64,000 nucleotides of DNA from positions 1 to 64,000 of the forward strand of contig CAYZIB010000002.1 of the NCBI GenBank assembly GCA_964478425.1, in the 5' to 3' direction. Below are positions 15,933-24,850 of this stretch, one piece after another. The first letter of the stretch is position 1. The number at the start of each line of letters is the position of its first letter. The DNA comes from CAYZIB01 sp964478425. GTDB lineage: Bacteria; Bacillota_I; Bacilli_A; Acholeplasmatales; WRBM01. The position numbers were made by a program, and so were the translations under genes. The notes under the pieces were generated by a model. It did no database searches and was not told the DNA's origin. It saw only the letters and a list, made by a program, of their open reading frames with translations.

Positions 15933-17018
15933 ATGAGTAGAAAATTATATAAATTTTTATTTTTTATAACATGTATTTTATCGGTAGTAATGCTTGTATT
16001 TTTGATTGATTTAAGTTTTATTGATTTTATTATTAATTATATATTTTTTTCATTTATTAATTTATGTATAGTAATTATTATTCATGAATTAGGACATTTA
16101 GTTTTTGGTAAAATTAGCGGATATGAATTTATTTCCTTTAGATTTTTATTTTTAATTATTTATAAAATAGAAGATCAATATAAAATAAAATTTGTTCCAT
16201 TTCTACCAACATTAGTTGGGCAATGCTTAATGAAATACCCTGAATATGATAATAATACTCCTTACAAATTATTTAATTATGGAGGATTAATATTTTCTTA
16301 TAGTTATTCTTTTTTAATGTTAGTAATGACATTAAATGCAGATGACGATCTTACAAAATTATTTTTAATATCAGGATTTTTAATTAGTATGATTATTAAT
16401 TTAAGTAATTCGATTGTTGAAAAAAATATGGTTAATGATTTATCAAATGTAAATGAAATTGAAAATAATTTAATTAGTAAAAAAAGTTTTTTTTACCAAT
16501 TAGATGTAATTGGAATGTTGCAACAAGGAAAATATTTTAATGATGCTATATGTGATATTGATTTAGAAGAATTAGATTTTTCAATTCCAATTCAAATAGC
16601 AAGTGCACTTTTTATGTATTATTCTAAAATGGAAATTTTAAAATATGAAGAAGGATATAAAATAATAAGTTTAATGTATGATAATTTATATAAAATAAAT
16701 AATATTTATAAAGATACAATTTTATATACTTATTTATTTCATAAAATTGTGTATCAAAAAGAAATTTTAGAAGCAAAAGCTATTATAGATGAAAAAAAAT
16801 TAGAAAAAGAAATAATCAAATTTAGAAAAGTTAATTATGATTTAAATCAAAGAATTTATTTAGCATATAAAATTTATATTTTAAATGATTTTAATAATAT
16901 ATCAAAAGATTTCGTTAATGCAAAAAAAGCAAATAAAAAATCTTTATATGAAAAAGAAGAATATTTATTAAATTCTTGGATTAATCAAATACATACAGAT
17001 TATACAAAAATGCTTTAA
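15933..17018 (+). CDS. Membrane metalloprotease of the M50 (site-2 protease-like) group
   Basis: A 361-residue protein. Helices at about 7-28 and 33-50 lead straight into HELGH (51-55), the zinc motif of intramembrane or membrane-associated M50 peptidases, followed by SGYEFISFRF. A conserved-looking block GQCLM (96-100) with LFNYGG (113-118) matches a Bacillota M50-like group I remember for a GQCLM.P motif. The usual third ligand motif (NxxPxxxLDG) is not visible, and more helices follow (about 118-155). The C-terminal 200 residues are soluble, helical and charged. There is no PDZ domain, so it is not RseP/RasP. It is co-oriented with the TPR gene 9 bp upstream. Substrate unknown. Confidence 0.7.
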   Translation: MSRKLYKFLFFITCILSVVMLVFLIDLSFIDFIINYIFFSFINLCIVIIIHELGHLVFGKISGYEFISFRFLFLIIYKIEDQYKIKFVPFLPTLVGQCLMKYPEYDNNTPYKLFNYGGLIFSYSYSFLMLVMTLNADDDLTKLFLISGFLISMIINLSNSIVEKNMVNDLSNVNEIENNLISKKSFFYQLDVIGMLQQGKYFNDAICDIDLEELDFSIPIQIASALFMYYSKMEILKYEEGYKIISLMYDNLYKINNIYKDTILYTYLFHKIVYQKEILEAKAIIDEKKLEKEIIKFRKVNYDLNQRIYLAYKIYILNDFNNISKDFVNAKKANKKSLYEKEEYLLNSWINQIHTDYTKML

Positions 17019-17020
17019 AA

Positions 17021-17046
17021 AAAAATTGGTAATTTTACCAATTTTT
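17021..17046. terminator. Bidirectional terminator between convergent M50-like gene and pepT
   Basis: A perfect 11-bp stem (17021-17031 with 17036-17046), 4-nt loop, with A- and T-tracts on the outer sides. It overlaps the last bases of pepT. Confidence 0.85.
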
Positions 17047-18250
17047 ATTTTGCATTTTTGATTATGTCAATTAAAATTTTTACTACAGATTCCATTTCTT
17101 CTAAACATAAAAATTCATATGGACCATGAAAATTATATCCACCAGTTCCAAGATTAGGGCATAAAAGTCCATTATAAGATAATCTTGCTCCGTCTGTTCC
17201 TCCTCTTATTGGTTCAACTATAGGAGTTAAATTATTATTTTTTATTGCATTAATTGCAAGATCAATTATATATTCGTTTCCTATAAATAAATCCTTCATA
17301 TTGTAATATGTATCTGATATTTGAAGAAAAATAGCATCATATCCGTAAAAATCATTTAAATATTCTTTTATTTTTATAAAAGTATTTTTTTGATTATTGA
17401 ATAAAATTTTATCATGATTTCTAACAATATAACTTGAAGTTGCATGTTCAACTCCTCCATTAATAGAAATTAGATGATTGAATCCTTCTTTTTTTTCAGT
17501 CAAAGCTGGATCTAGATTTTTTGGTAACATTTCGTGAAATTGTAACAATAGTAAACTAGCATTAATTAGTTTCCCTTTTGCATCACCAGGATGGATGCTT
17601 TTACCATTTGCATTAACAATTATATCAGCTGCATTAAAATTTTCATAAGAAATTTCATTTGGTCTTGAACCATCGATTGTATAAGCATATTTTGCTTTAA
17701 AAATGTCAAAATTAAAATTATTTGATCCTTCGCCTATTTCTTCATCTGGTGTAAAACATATATATATATCTGGATGATCAATTTTACTATTTAATATTTC
17801 ATAGATCATTTGCATTATAATAGCAATCCCACTTTTATCATCAGCACCAAGCAATGTTTTACCATTTGTAGTAACTAATGTTTTTCCTTTTAAATCTTTT
17901 AAATGAGGAAATTCTTCAACTTTTAGTATAATATTTTCTTTTTTATTTAAAACAATATCTAAACCATCATAATTATTAATAATATTTGGAACAATATTAC
18001 ATCCTTTAGCATCAGATGATGTATCAAGATGACTTATAAAACCAATAGGCTCTTTATTTTTATTTCCGCTAATAAAAGTATATAAATAGCATTTATCATC
18101 TAAAATTACTTCTAAACCTAAATCATTTAATTGTTGTTTTAAATATTTAGCAAGTAAAAATTCATCTTTATTTGAAGGATGTAAATTAGAATTTGGATCT
18201 GATGTTGTGTCAAATTTAACATAATTTAAAAAGTTATTAAGTATATTCAT
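17045..18250 (-). CDS. pepT: Peptidase T (tripeptide aminopeptidase)
   Basis: A 401-residue cytoplasmic M20B zinc aminopeptidase that removes the N-terminal residue from tripeptides. The two-zinc site residues are visible: H74 and D76 in ISHLDTSSD, Asp in LLGADDKSG, the catalytic and ligand Glu pair in TPDEEIGEG, Asp in YTIDGS, and the final His in GGYNFHGPYEF. RGGTDGARLS is a PepT hallmark. Length is normal for the family. The ribosome-binding site is AGGAG. It lies directly downstream of a tRNA-Lys gene and its terminator, with no room for a clear separate promoter. Probably releases amino acids from imported peptides together with the M19 dipeptidase encoded nearby on the other strand. Confidence 0.93.
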   Translation of the reverse strand: MNILNNFLNYVKFDTTSDPNSNLHPSNKDEFLLAKYLKQQLNDLGLEVILDDKCYLYTFISGNKNKEPIGFISHLDTSSDAKGCNIVPNIINNYDGLDIVLNKKENIILKVEEFPHLKDLKGKTLVTTNGKTLLGADDKSGIAIIMQMIYEILNSKIDHPDIYICFTPDEEIGEGSNNFNFDIFKAKYAYTIDGSRPNEISYENFNAADIIVNANGKSIHPGDAKGKLINASLLLLQFHEMLPKNLDPALTEKKEGFNHLISINGGVEHATSSYIVRNHDKILFNNQKNTFIKIKEYLNDFYGYDAIFLQISDTYYNMKDLFIGNEYIIDLAINAIKNNNLTPIVEPIRGGTDGARLSYNGLLCPNLGTGGYNFHGPYEFLCLEEMESVVKILIDIIKNAK

Positions 18251-18271
18251 AGTTATTCTCCTCTTATCAAA

Positions 18272-18296
18272 AAAGCTATAGATTACCTATAGCTTT
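18272..18296 (-). terminator. Terminator (or attenuator) between tRNA-Lys and pepT
   Basis: A 10-bp stem (18272-18281 with 18287-18296), 5-nt loop, followed on the minus strand by six T. It ends the tRNA transcript 10 nt past the mature 3' end. Because pepT starts only 21 nt beyond, leaky termination could supply pepT transcription. Confidence 0.8.
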
Positions 18297-18305
18297 AATA
18301 TTTAA

Positions 18306-18381
18306 TGGTACACCTTCAGAGACTCGAACTCTGGACCCATTGATTAAGAGTCAATTGCTCTACCAACTGAGCTAAAGGTGC
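18306..18381 (-). tRNA. tRNA-Lys (anticodon CTT)
   Basis: A 76-nt cloverleaf on the minus strand with the 3' CCA encoded (18306-18308). Acceptor GCACCTT pairs with AAGGTGT (G-T at the end); D arm GCTC/GAGC; anticodon arm ATTGA/TCAAT with loop CTCTTAA giving anticodon CTT, which reads AAG; T arm CAGAG/CTCTG with loop TTCGAGT. The variable loop GGGTC is of normal size. AAG is a rare Lys codon in such an AT-rich genome; a TTT-anticodon tRNA must lie elsewhere. Confidence 0.95.
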
Positions 18382-18391
18382 ATGCATTTAA

Positions 18392-18419
18392 ATTATACTC
18401 ATTTTATAAAAATAAGCAA
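18392..18419 (-). promoter_or_regulatory. Promoter of tRNA-Lys
   Basis: On the minus strand TTGCTT (18414-18419), a 16-bp spacer and TATAAT (18392-18397). The expected start is only a few nucleotides before the tRNA 5' end at 18381. Confidence 0.65.
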
Positions 18420-18459
18420 GTTTTTTTTAAAAAAACATATATTAAAAAGGGGATAATAA

Positions 18460-19407
18460 ATGATATGTGATTTACACTGTGATACATTTTATAAATTGTA
18501 TTATTCTAAAAAAGAATTATACAAGAATGATTATCATGTTGATGTTTTAAAATTAAAAAAAAGTAATTATTTATTACAAGTTTTTGCAATGTTCATAAAC
18601 ATGAATAAAGTAAATGATATATTTAATTATGTAAATAAAATGATTGATTTATTTTATTATGAATTGAATAAAAATAAAGCATATTTAAAACATATATTAA
18701 CTAGCAATGATATTGATTATTGTATTAAAAATAATTTGATAGGTTGTATTTTATCTATTGAAGAAGGAGCAGTAATAAATAATGATTTAAAAAAATTAGA
18801 TTATTTTTATAATAGAGGAGTAAGAATTATAACATTAACATGGAATTATCCAAATTGTATTGGCTATCCAAGCAATAATCTTTTATCAAATTCTTCATTA
18901 ATGAGTAATAAAGGATTAACAGATTTTGGGATTAATGTTATAAAGAAAATGGAAGAATTAAATATGATTATTGACGTATCCCATGGTAGTGATAAATTAG
19001 TATTAGATGTTTTAAAATATAGTAAAAAACCATTTATAGCAAGCCATTCTAATTCAAGAAAAATATGTGATCATAAAAGAAATTTACCTGATTATATATT
19101 ATGCCTTTTAAAAGAAAGAGGATGCTTAGTTGGAATTAATTTTGCTACACAATTTATAAATTCAAAACAAAAGAAAACTAAAGTAAAAGATATAGTCAAA
19201 CATATAAAACACATAGTAAATATTATGGGAGTTGATTTGGTTTGTTTTGGTACAGATTTTGATGGAATTGATTCAAAATTAGAAATTAAAAACGCAGGAA
19301 AAATGAAAAAGTTTTATAAAATTTTGAAAAAAGCTAAATTTAAAGAAGAGGATATTAAAAAAATATGTTATTTAAATGTTTATAATTTTTTTAAAAAAGT
19401 TTTGTAA
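18460..19407 (+). CDS. Membrane dipeptidase family (M19) zinc dipeptidase
   Basis: A 315-residue metal-dependent dipeptidase related to renal dipeptidase. Metal and catalytic motifs are in order: DLHCDT (H6, D8), SIEEGA (bridging Glu), IDVSHGS, IASHSNSR and the catalytic Asp in FGTDFDGI. There is no signal peptide, so it acts in the cytoplasm despite the family name. Length is typical of Bacillota members. It is preceded by GGGGAT as ribosome-binding site and followed by a long hairpin terminator, so it looks monocistronic. Likely works in peptide catabolism alongside PepT, encoded divergently across the tRNA. Confidence 0.88.
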   Translation: MICDLHCDTFYKLYYSKKELYKNDYHVDVLKLKKSNYLLQVFAMFINMNKVNDIFNYVNKMIDLFYYELNKNKAYLKHILTSNDIDYCIKNNLIGCILSIEEGAVINNDLKKLDYFYNRGVRIITLTWNYPNCIGYPSNNLLSNSSLMSNKGLTDFGINVIKKMEELNMIIDVSHGSDKLVLDVLKYSKKPFIASHSNSRKICDHKRNLPDYILCLLKERGCLVGINFATQFINSKQKKTKVKDIVKHIKHIVNIMGVDLVCFGTDFDGIDSKLEIKNAGKMKKFYKILKKAKFKEEDIKKICYLNVYNFFKKVL

Positions 19408-19447
19408 TAAGAAAATAAATATTTGATAAAATATCTAGTATTTTGCT

Positions 19448-19475
19448 ATATTATGCTATTTAAATAGTATAATAT
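19448..19475 (+). terminator. Terminator after the dipeptidase gene
   Basis: A 14-nt inverted repeat (19448-19461 with 19462-19475, one G-T mismatch) followed by a T-rich tract to about 19487. It separates the dipeptidase from the jet operon. Positions 19496-19557 hold A- and T-tracts, two TATAAT boxes (19517, 19524) and the jetA ribosome-binding site, but no clear -35. Confidence 0.65.
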
Positions 19476-19557
19476 TTTTTCTTTTTTGCTTAAAAAAAAC
19501 TTTTTTTTTTATATTATATAATGTATAATAGTTTATATTGAAAAAGGAGGTCATTAA

Positions 19558-20991
19558 ATGGATTTTTTTAGTAGAATACCTGGCGATTTCTTTTTATTGT
19601 TATCGTCAAAAAATAAAGAAATTTATTTAAGCTGCCTATTAGTTGTGTTTGATGCTTATGAAAAAGGAAGAATTATTGGTATTGAAAGAAGTTTAGCTGT
19701 TGACTTATTAGAAGAACATTTGACTTTTTATAAACAAGATTTAGATATGTCAGATGATGAACCTCAAATAATAATTGATGATATTTCTAATGAAACAGAA
19801 GAAGATAAAATTAGAGATAAGGCTACATTCGTTTTAAGAAAGATGATTAAATATGGTTGGATTCAAACAGATATTATGCCAGATTTAACTGAATATTTAA
19901 ATTTTCCAGATTACGCAATCACCTTTTTGTCTGCAATTAAACAAATAATTAGGGAAGAAGAATTAAATGATTCAATTGATCCAACTCAATATCATGGATA
20001 TATTTATACAATTTATTCTTTATTGATGAACAGTGGTGAAGTTGATTATGGATTAACACTTGATACAGTATATAAAAATACAATATTATTTTATCGAGAA
20101 TTAAGAAAAATTGATTACAAATTAAAAAATTATATTAGGTCTATTGTTGATCATTCTGAAATAAAAGATTTAATAGAAACTTTAATTAAACATAAAGAAG
20201 AAATATTAGATCGAAGTTATTTAAAATTAAAAACAAGTGAAAATGTTTCAAAATATAAATTAGCAATTATATCTAAATTAAGAGAATATCAAGATACACC
20301 ATTAATATTAAATATGATTGCAAATTATAATTTGCCAGAATATGCATTTGATTATGAAAAAGCATATCGTGCTTCAGAAGATAAAATAAATGAAGTTATA
20401 GATATTTTTACATCATTTGAAGAAATCATGAAAGAAATAGATGATAAAAATAGAAATTATATTAATTCAAGCATTGGAAAAATTAAATTCTTATTAAGTA
20501 ATGATACAAATGTATTAGGACAATTAAACTATATATTAAAATTTGTTAAAAAGAGTAATGAGAAAAAACGTATTGATATGGCTATAAATAAAATTAGACC
20601 ATTATTTAGTATGCATATGAATAAGTTTTTAAATAATGATTCCTTATTTACTCCAAGAGGAAATTATCAACATCAAAACACATTAGATGTTTTATTAAAT
20701 GATGATTTTGATATATCAGAAATTGAAAGAAAATTCTATTTAGAATATTCATCTAAATTTACAGAAGATCAAATATTAGAATTTGTTGATAAAAAAATGC
20801 AAGATAAAAAAGTATTAAAAGTAAGTGAAGTTTTAGGGAAAAACGCTAATGAAGATGATCTATTAAGATTTTTATATGCAATAATTTATTCTGATGAAAA
20901 CTCACAATATAAAATTAATATTTTGGACGATAAAGTTGATTTAGAAAACTTTAAGATGAATGAATTTGAAATAATCAGGAGGGAAAATTAA
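19558..20991 (+). CDS. jetA: Wadjet/Mks-type SMC system subunit JetA (kleisin-like)
   Basis: A 477-residue protein of the JetA family (DUF5716-type in older naming, from memory). In Wadjet/MksBEF complexes this subunit is the kleisin that bridges the two SMC ATPase heads and binds the JetB dimer. The N-terminus (MDFFSRIPGDFFLLL, then RKMIKYGWIQTD and LTEYLNFPDYA) matches winged-helix-like JetA N-termini; the middle is long helices and the C-terminus is a small domain. The ribosome-binding site is AAGGAGG. The stop overlaps the jetB start (TAATG), a sign of tight coupling. jetB and jetC follow in standard order. No jetD is found downstream. Confidence 0.85.
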   Translation: MDFFSRIPGDFFLLLSSKNKEIYLSCLLVVFDAYEKGRIIGIERSLAVDLLEEHLTFYKQDLDMSDDEPQIIIDDISNETEEDKIRDKATFVLRKMIKYGWIQTDIMPDLTEYLNFPDYAITFLSAIKQIIREEELNDSIDPTQYHGYIYTIYSLLMNSGEVDYGLTLDTVYKNTILFYRELRKIDYKLKNYIRSIVDHSEIKDLIETLIKHKEEILDRSYLKLKTSENVSKYKLAIISKLREYQDTPLILNMIANYNLPEYAFDYEKAYRASEDKINEVIDIFTSFEEIMKEIDDKNRNYINSSIGKIKFLLSNDTNVLGQLNYILKFVKKSNEKKRIDMAINKIRPLFSMHMNKFLNNDSLFTPRGNYQHQNTLDVLLNDDFDISEIERKFYLEYSSKFTEDQILEFVDKKMQDKKVLKVSEVLGKNANEDDLLRFLYAIIYSDENSQYKINILDDKVDLENFKMNEFEIIRREN

Positions 20992-21578
20992 TGTTTGTTG
21001 AGGATTTTGAAAGATTAAATAAAACTCAAAAAAATCTGTTTGCAGATGCATGTAACGAACTTTTAGCAAATAGTTTTATTGCTAGAGATAAAAAAGATAA
21101 TAGAAATCTATATTTGTTTGTCATAAATTTTAAATTTATGTTTGAAGAATATTTTTCTTATATTCAATATGATTTAATTGTTGATAATCAATTAGGTGTT
21201 ATTCAATTATTAAGTAATACAGGAGCAAACCAATTAAAATTAAAAAAAGAAGAAAGTATTTATCTTTTATTATTAAGAATTATTTATCACGAAAAAATGA
21301 AAGAAATATCATCAAGTGATAATGTTGTTGTACCAATTACATATTTAAATGAAAAATATGCAGAATTAGAAATTGCAAAAAGAATTTATAAAACAGAAGT
21401 TGTAAATGTGTTAAGACTTTTTAAAAGATATAATTTAATAGATAATTTAGGTGATATTACAGTTTTTAATAATAAAATTGTGATTTATCCAACAATTTTA
21501 TATGCGGTTAAAGCAGAAGATATTAATGCGATTTATCAAAATTTACAAGCATTAGATCGCGCTGATGGAGGTATGTAA
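20991..21578 (+). CDS. jetB: Wadjet/Mks-type subunit JetB (DUF4194, KITE-like)
   Basis: A 195-residue DUF4194-type protein, the small winged-helix (KITE/MksE-like) subunit that dimerises and binds the kleisin JetA. Visible features: LLANSFIARDKKDNRNLYLFV near the N-terminus, GVIQLLSNTG, then IYLLLLRIIYHEKM and a C-terminal winged-helix region (EVVNVLRLFKRYNLIDNLG). Length is normal. It overlaps jetA by one nucleotide, and jetC starts one nucleotide after its stop, using a GGAGGT inside the jetB end as ribosome-binding site, so the three products are translationally coupled. Confidence 0.85.
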   Translation: MFVEDFERLNKTQKNLFADACNELLANSFIARDKKDNRNLYLFVINFKFMFEEYFSYIQYDLIVDNQLGVIQLLSNTGANQLKLKKEESIYLLLLRIIYHEKMKEISSSDNVVVPITYLNEKYAELEIAKRIYKTEVVNVLRLFKRYNLIDNLGDITVFNNKIVIYPTILYAVKAEDINAIYQNLQALDRADGGM

Positions 21579-21579
21579 T

Positions 21580-24500
21580 ATGAAAAAACTTACAAAAATC
21601 AGATTAATAAATTGGCATTATTTTGCAAATGAAACAATTGAAGTACAAAACAATATTTTATTATCTGGTCAAAATGCTTCAGGTAAATCAACAATTCTAG
21701 ATGCAATTAGTTATGTTATGACAGCTGGAGATCAAAGCTTCAATATGGCTGCTAATGAAAAAGGGAAAAGAGATTTAAAAGGGTATGTAAAATGTAAATT
21801 AGGATTAGATGATCGTGAATATCTAAGAATGGGAGATACAACAGGTCATATTGCTCTTGAATTTTTCGATGAACTTAAAAAAGTTTATTTTGTTGTTGGG
21901 GTTGTAATCGATGCTTTTGGTGAAGCAAGACCAAAATCAGTATTTTATTCATTTGATGGAAGAATAGATAATTCTGTATTTATAGATGATGATGGAGTTG
22001 TATATTCAACAATGAATTTTAAAAAAGTTCATAGAGATTATGAAATATATACAACAAATAAAGAAGCTAAATCTCGCTTTAGAACAAGATTTGGTTCAAT
22101 TAATGAAAGATATTTCCAATTAATTCCTAAAGCTTTAGCTTTTAAACCAATTAGTGATGTTAAAGACTTTATTTATCAACACTTATTAGAAGAAAAGAAA
22201 ATTGAAGTTGAAAGTATTCAAGAAAGTATTAGATCTTATAAGGAATTAGAAGAAACTTTAAAAGTAATTAAAAAGAAAATTGAAAAACTAGAAGAAATTC
22301 AAAATAAATATGAAGAACTTACAAGTTTTAGTGGTAAAAGCAAATTTTATCAATATGTCATTGAATCAATTAATATTGAAAAAAATAATTTATTAATTCA
22401 AAATAAAAAACGTGATATTGAAAGATTTAAAAATGATGCTGATAAGAAAAATGTTGATTTGATAAATATTGGTAATGAATTAGATAGATTAGATGAAAGA
22501 AGTAAATCATTATATACTCAATTACAATCAAATGAAAATTTTAAAAATTTAGAAGTATATGATAAACAAATCGAATCTATTAAAAAAGAAATGGAAAGTT
22601 TGCTTAATCGTAAAAAATCTTATGAAGAAAGAAAATCAAATTTAACATTAATTGGTAAAGATTTAAAACAAAAAACTAATAATAAAATTTATGAAGAATT
22701 AGAAAAAATAGATAAATTAGTTATTACAGATGAAAATTTAAATAAAGTTCAAAAACAAGTTTTAGATTTAGACCAAAAATTTAAAGAAATGAATTACACT
22801 TTATTAAGTGAAAAAGCTAAACTTCAAACTAAAAAAGAAGAAATGGCAAAAGAAATTCAAAGAGTTTCAAATATAATTCGTAAATTAGAAAATCGTAAAC
22901 TAAGTTATTCTGATATGATTTTATATATTCAACAAGAAATAGAAACTCAATTACAAAACAAATATCAGAAAAATATTTCTGTGCATATTTTAGCAGAATT
23001 ATTAGAAATAAGTGATCCAACTTGGCATGATACAATCGAAGATTTTTTAGGTGGACAAAGATTTAACTTAATTGTTGAACCAAGATATTATGATGAAGCA
23101 TTAAGAATATATGATAGTATAAAGAAAAATAGAAGAGTATTTGGTATAGGGTTAGTTAACACTAAAAAGATTACAGAATACAATCAATATCAACCTAATT
23201 CTTTAGCAAGCATTATAAAAACAGAAAATCAAGATGCAAGACATTATATTAATTATTATTGTGGAAATGTAATAATGTGTGATCATGTTGATGATTTAGA
23301 TAAATATCAAGCATCTATTACAAAAAGTGGAATGCTTTATCGTGGATATATTGTAAGACCTTTAAATGATCAAACAGAAAAACCATTTATTGGTAAGAAT
23401 GCTGTCGATAATCAAAGAAAAAAATATACACAAGTGGGTCTTGAATTAAGAGAAAAATACTTACTTGCAGAAAAACAAATTGATGATATTACAGCTCAAT
23501 TAAATGATATATCAACTATTAATTTAAGAGATTTTGCTCAATTTTTAGATATTGATTTGATTATTAGTCATAAAAATGATGATTTAAAAAATTTAATCAT
23601 TAAAAAACAAGAATTAGCTAAAAAAGGTGTAAGTGCTCTTGAAAGTGAATATGAACAAGTTAATAATTTGATAAAAACTAAAAATGAAGATAAAAATAGA
23701 TTATATATGGAAATAGGGCATATTAAATCTGAAGTTTCAAATTTAGAAAATCAAATAACTGAATTAACTGATCAAGGAGTAAATACTGTTTTAGTATTAG
23801 AAGAATTACTAAAAGAAGATATTACGTTTAAAGATGAAACAAATAACATCTTAAAATTTGCATTAAATAATATGCAAGAATTAAATAGAATTCAAAAACA
23901 ATATATAACTGATCTTGATATTGAACAAAAAAATTTATTAAATATTGAAGATTCTTTAAAAACATTACAATATCGTTATGATATTGAATTTAATAGCGGT
24001 TACGGAACAGGTGTTAATAATATGCCTAGTTTCACTGATGAATTAAATAAGTTAGTTAAATCAGAATTGATTCAATATGAAGCAAAAGTTAGACAAGCAA
24101 GAGAAAAAGCAGAATTAGTATTTAAAGAAGATTTCTTGTCTAAATTAAGAGATTATATTATAACTGCTCAACAAGAAATAAAAGATGTTAATGACGCTTT
24201 AAAATCAGTTAAATTTGGTTCTGACTCATATCAATTTATTTTCCCTAAATCAGGAGAATATGGTGGAATATATGAAATGGTAGTACAAGATGAAAATTTT
24301 GAACCAGGATCAACTATATTTACTGCAGATTTTGAAATGAAGTACCAAAATGAACTTGAAAGATTGTTTGATGAATTAAGTCAAGATGAACTTAATAGTA
24401 AAGGCGCTTTAAATAAATTTATGGATTATAGAACATACATGGATTATGATATTGAAATAACAAATAGTGCAGGTCATGTTTTAAAATATTCAAAAATATT

Positions 24501-24822
24501 TAAAGAAAAATCCGGAGGGGAAACACAAGTTCCATTTTATGTTGCTGTTATTGCATCATTTGTTCAAATATATCAAACTGCAACTAAAAATCCGAATAAT
24601 GATGCTGTATGTTTAGTATTATTTGATGAGGTATTTGATAAAATGGATAGTACAAGAATTAAAGCGATGATGAGTTTTATTCGTGAATTACCTATTCAAA
24701 TTATTTTAGCTACACCTCCTCAAAGAATTGAAATTATATCTAAATATATTGATACAACAGTAATTGTTTATCGTGATCAACATCGCGTAAAAACAGAACA
24801 AACAATTAAACTTTTACCATAA
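21580..24822 (+). CDS. jetC: Wadjet/Mks-type SMC ATPase JetC (MksB-like)
   Basis: A 1080-residue SMC-like ATPase. Walker A GQNASGKS (30-37) sits in the N-terminal head; long heptad coiled coils run about 210-450 and 640-840; a globular hinge-like section with DPTWHDTIEDFLGG lies near 480-600; the C-terminal head has the ABC signature KSGGETQ (about 976) and Walker B LVLFDEVFDKMD (about 1011-1022). An ATG at 21565 is in frame, but the GGAGGT at 21567-21572 fits ATG 21580. In complete Wadjet systems JetABC extrudes DNA loops and JetD cuts small circular plasmids. Here the next gene is on the other strand and is CvpA-like, so the operon is jetABC only. Confidence 0.88.
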   Translation: MKKLTKIRLINWHYFANETIEVQNNILLSGQNASGKSTILDAISYVMTAGDQSFNMAANEKGKRDLKGYVKCKLGLDDREYLRMGDTTGHIALEFFDELKKVYFVVGVVIDAFGEARPKSVFYSFDGRIDNSVFIDDDGVVYSTMNFKKVHRDYEIYTTNKEAKSRFRTRFGSINERYFQLIPKALAFKPISDVKDFIYQHLLEEKKIEVESIQESIRSYKELEETLKVIKKKIEKLEEIQNKYEELTSFSGKSKFYQYVIESINIEKNNLLIQNKKRDIERFKNDADKKNVDLINIGNELDRLDERSKSLYTQLQSNENFKNLEVYDKQIESIKKEMESLLNRKKSYEERKSNLTLIGKDLKQKTNNKIYEELEKIDKLVITDENLNKVQKQVLDLDQKFKEMNYTLLSEKAKLQTKKEEMAKEIQRVSNIIRKLENRKLSYSDMILYIQQEIETQLQNKYQKNISVHILAELLEISDPTWHDTIEDFLGGQRFNLIVEPRYYDEALRIYDSIKKNRRVFGIGLVNTKKITEYNQYQPNSLASIIKTENQDARHYINYYCGNVIMCDHVDDLDKYQASITKSGMLYRGYIVRPLNDQTEKPFIGKNAVDNQRKKYTQVGLELREKYLLAEKQIDDITAQLNDISTINLRDFAQFLDIDLIISHKNDDLKNLIIKKQELAKKGVSALESEYEQVNNLIKTKNEDKNRLYMEIGHIKSEVSNLENQITELTDQGVNTVLVLEELLKEDITFKDETNNILKFALNNMQELNRIQKQYITDLDIEQKNLLNIEDSLKTLQYRYDIEFNSGYGTGVNNMPSFTDELNKLVKSELIQYEAKVRQAREKAELVFKEDFLSKLRDYIITAQQEIKDVNDALKSVKFGSDSYQFIFPKSGEYGGIYEMVVQDENFEPGSTIFTADFEMKYQNELERLFDELSQDELNSKGALNKFMDYRTYMDYDIEITNSAGHVLKYSKIFKEKSGGETQVPFYVAVIASFVQIYQTATKNPNNDAVCLVLFDEVFDKMDSTRIKAMMSFIRELPIQIILATPPQRIEIISKYIDTTVIVYRDQHRVKTEQTIKLLP

Positions 24823-24826
24823 AAAA

Positions 24827-24850
24827 ATAATATCCCGCAAGGGATATTAT
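24827..24850. terminator. Bidirectional terminator between jetC and the CvpA-like gene
   Basis: A perfect 10-bp stem (24827-24836 with 24841-24850) with a GCAA tetraloop, A- and T-rich flanks. It overlaps the stop of the minus-strand gene and closes the jet operon after jetC. Confidence 0.85.
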
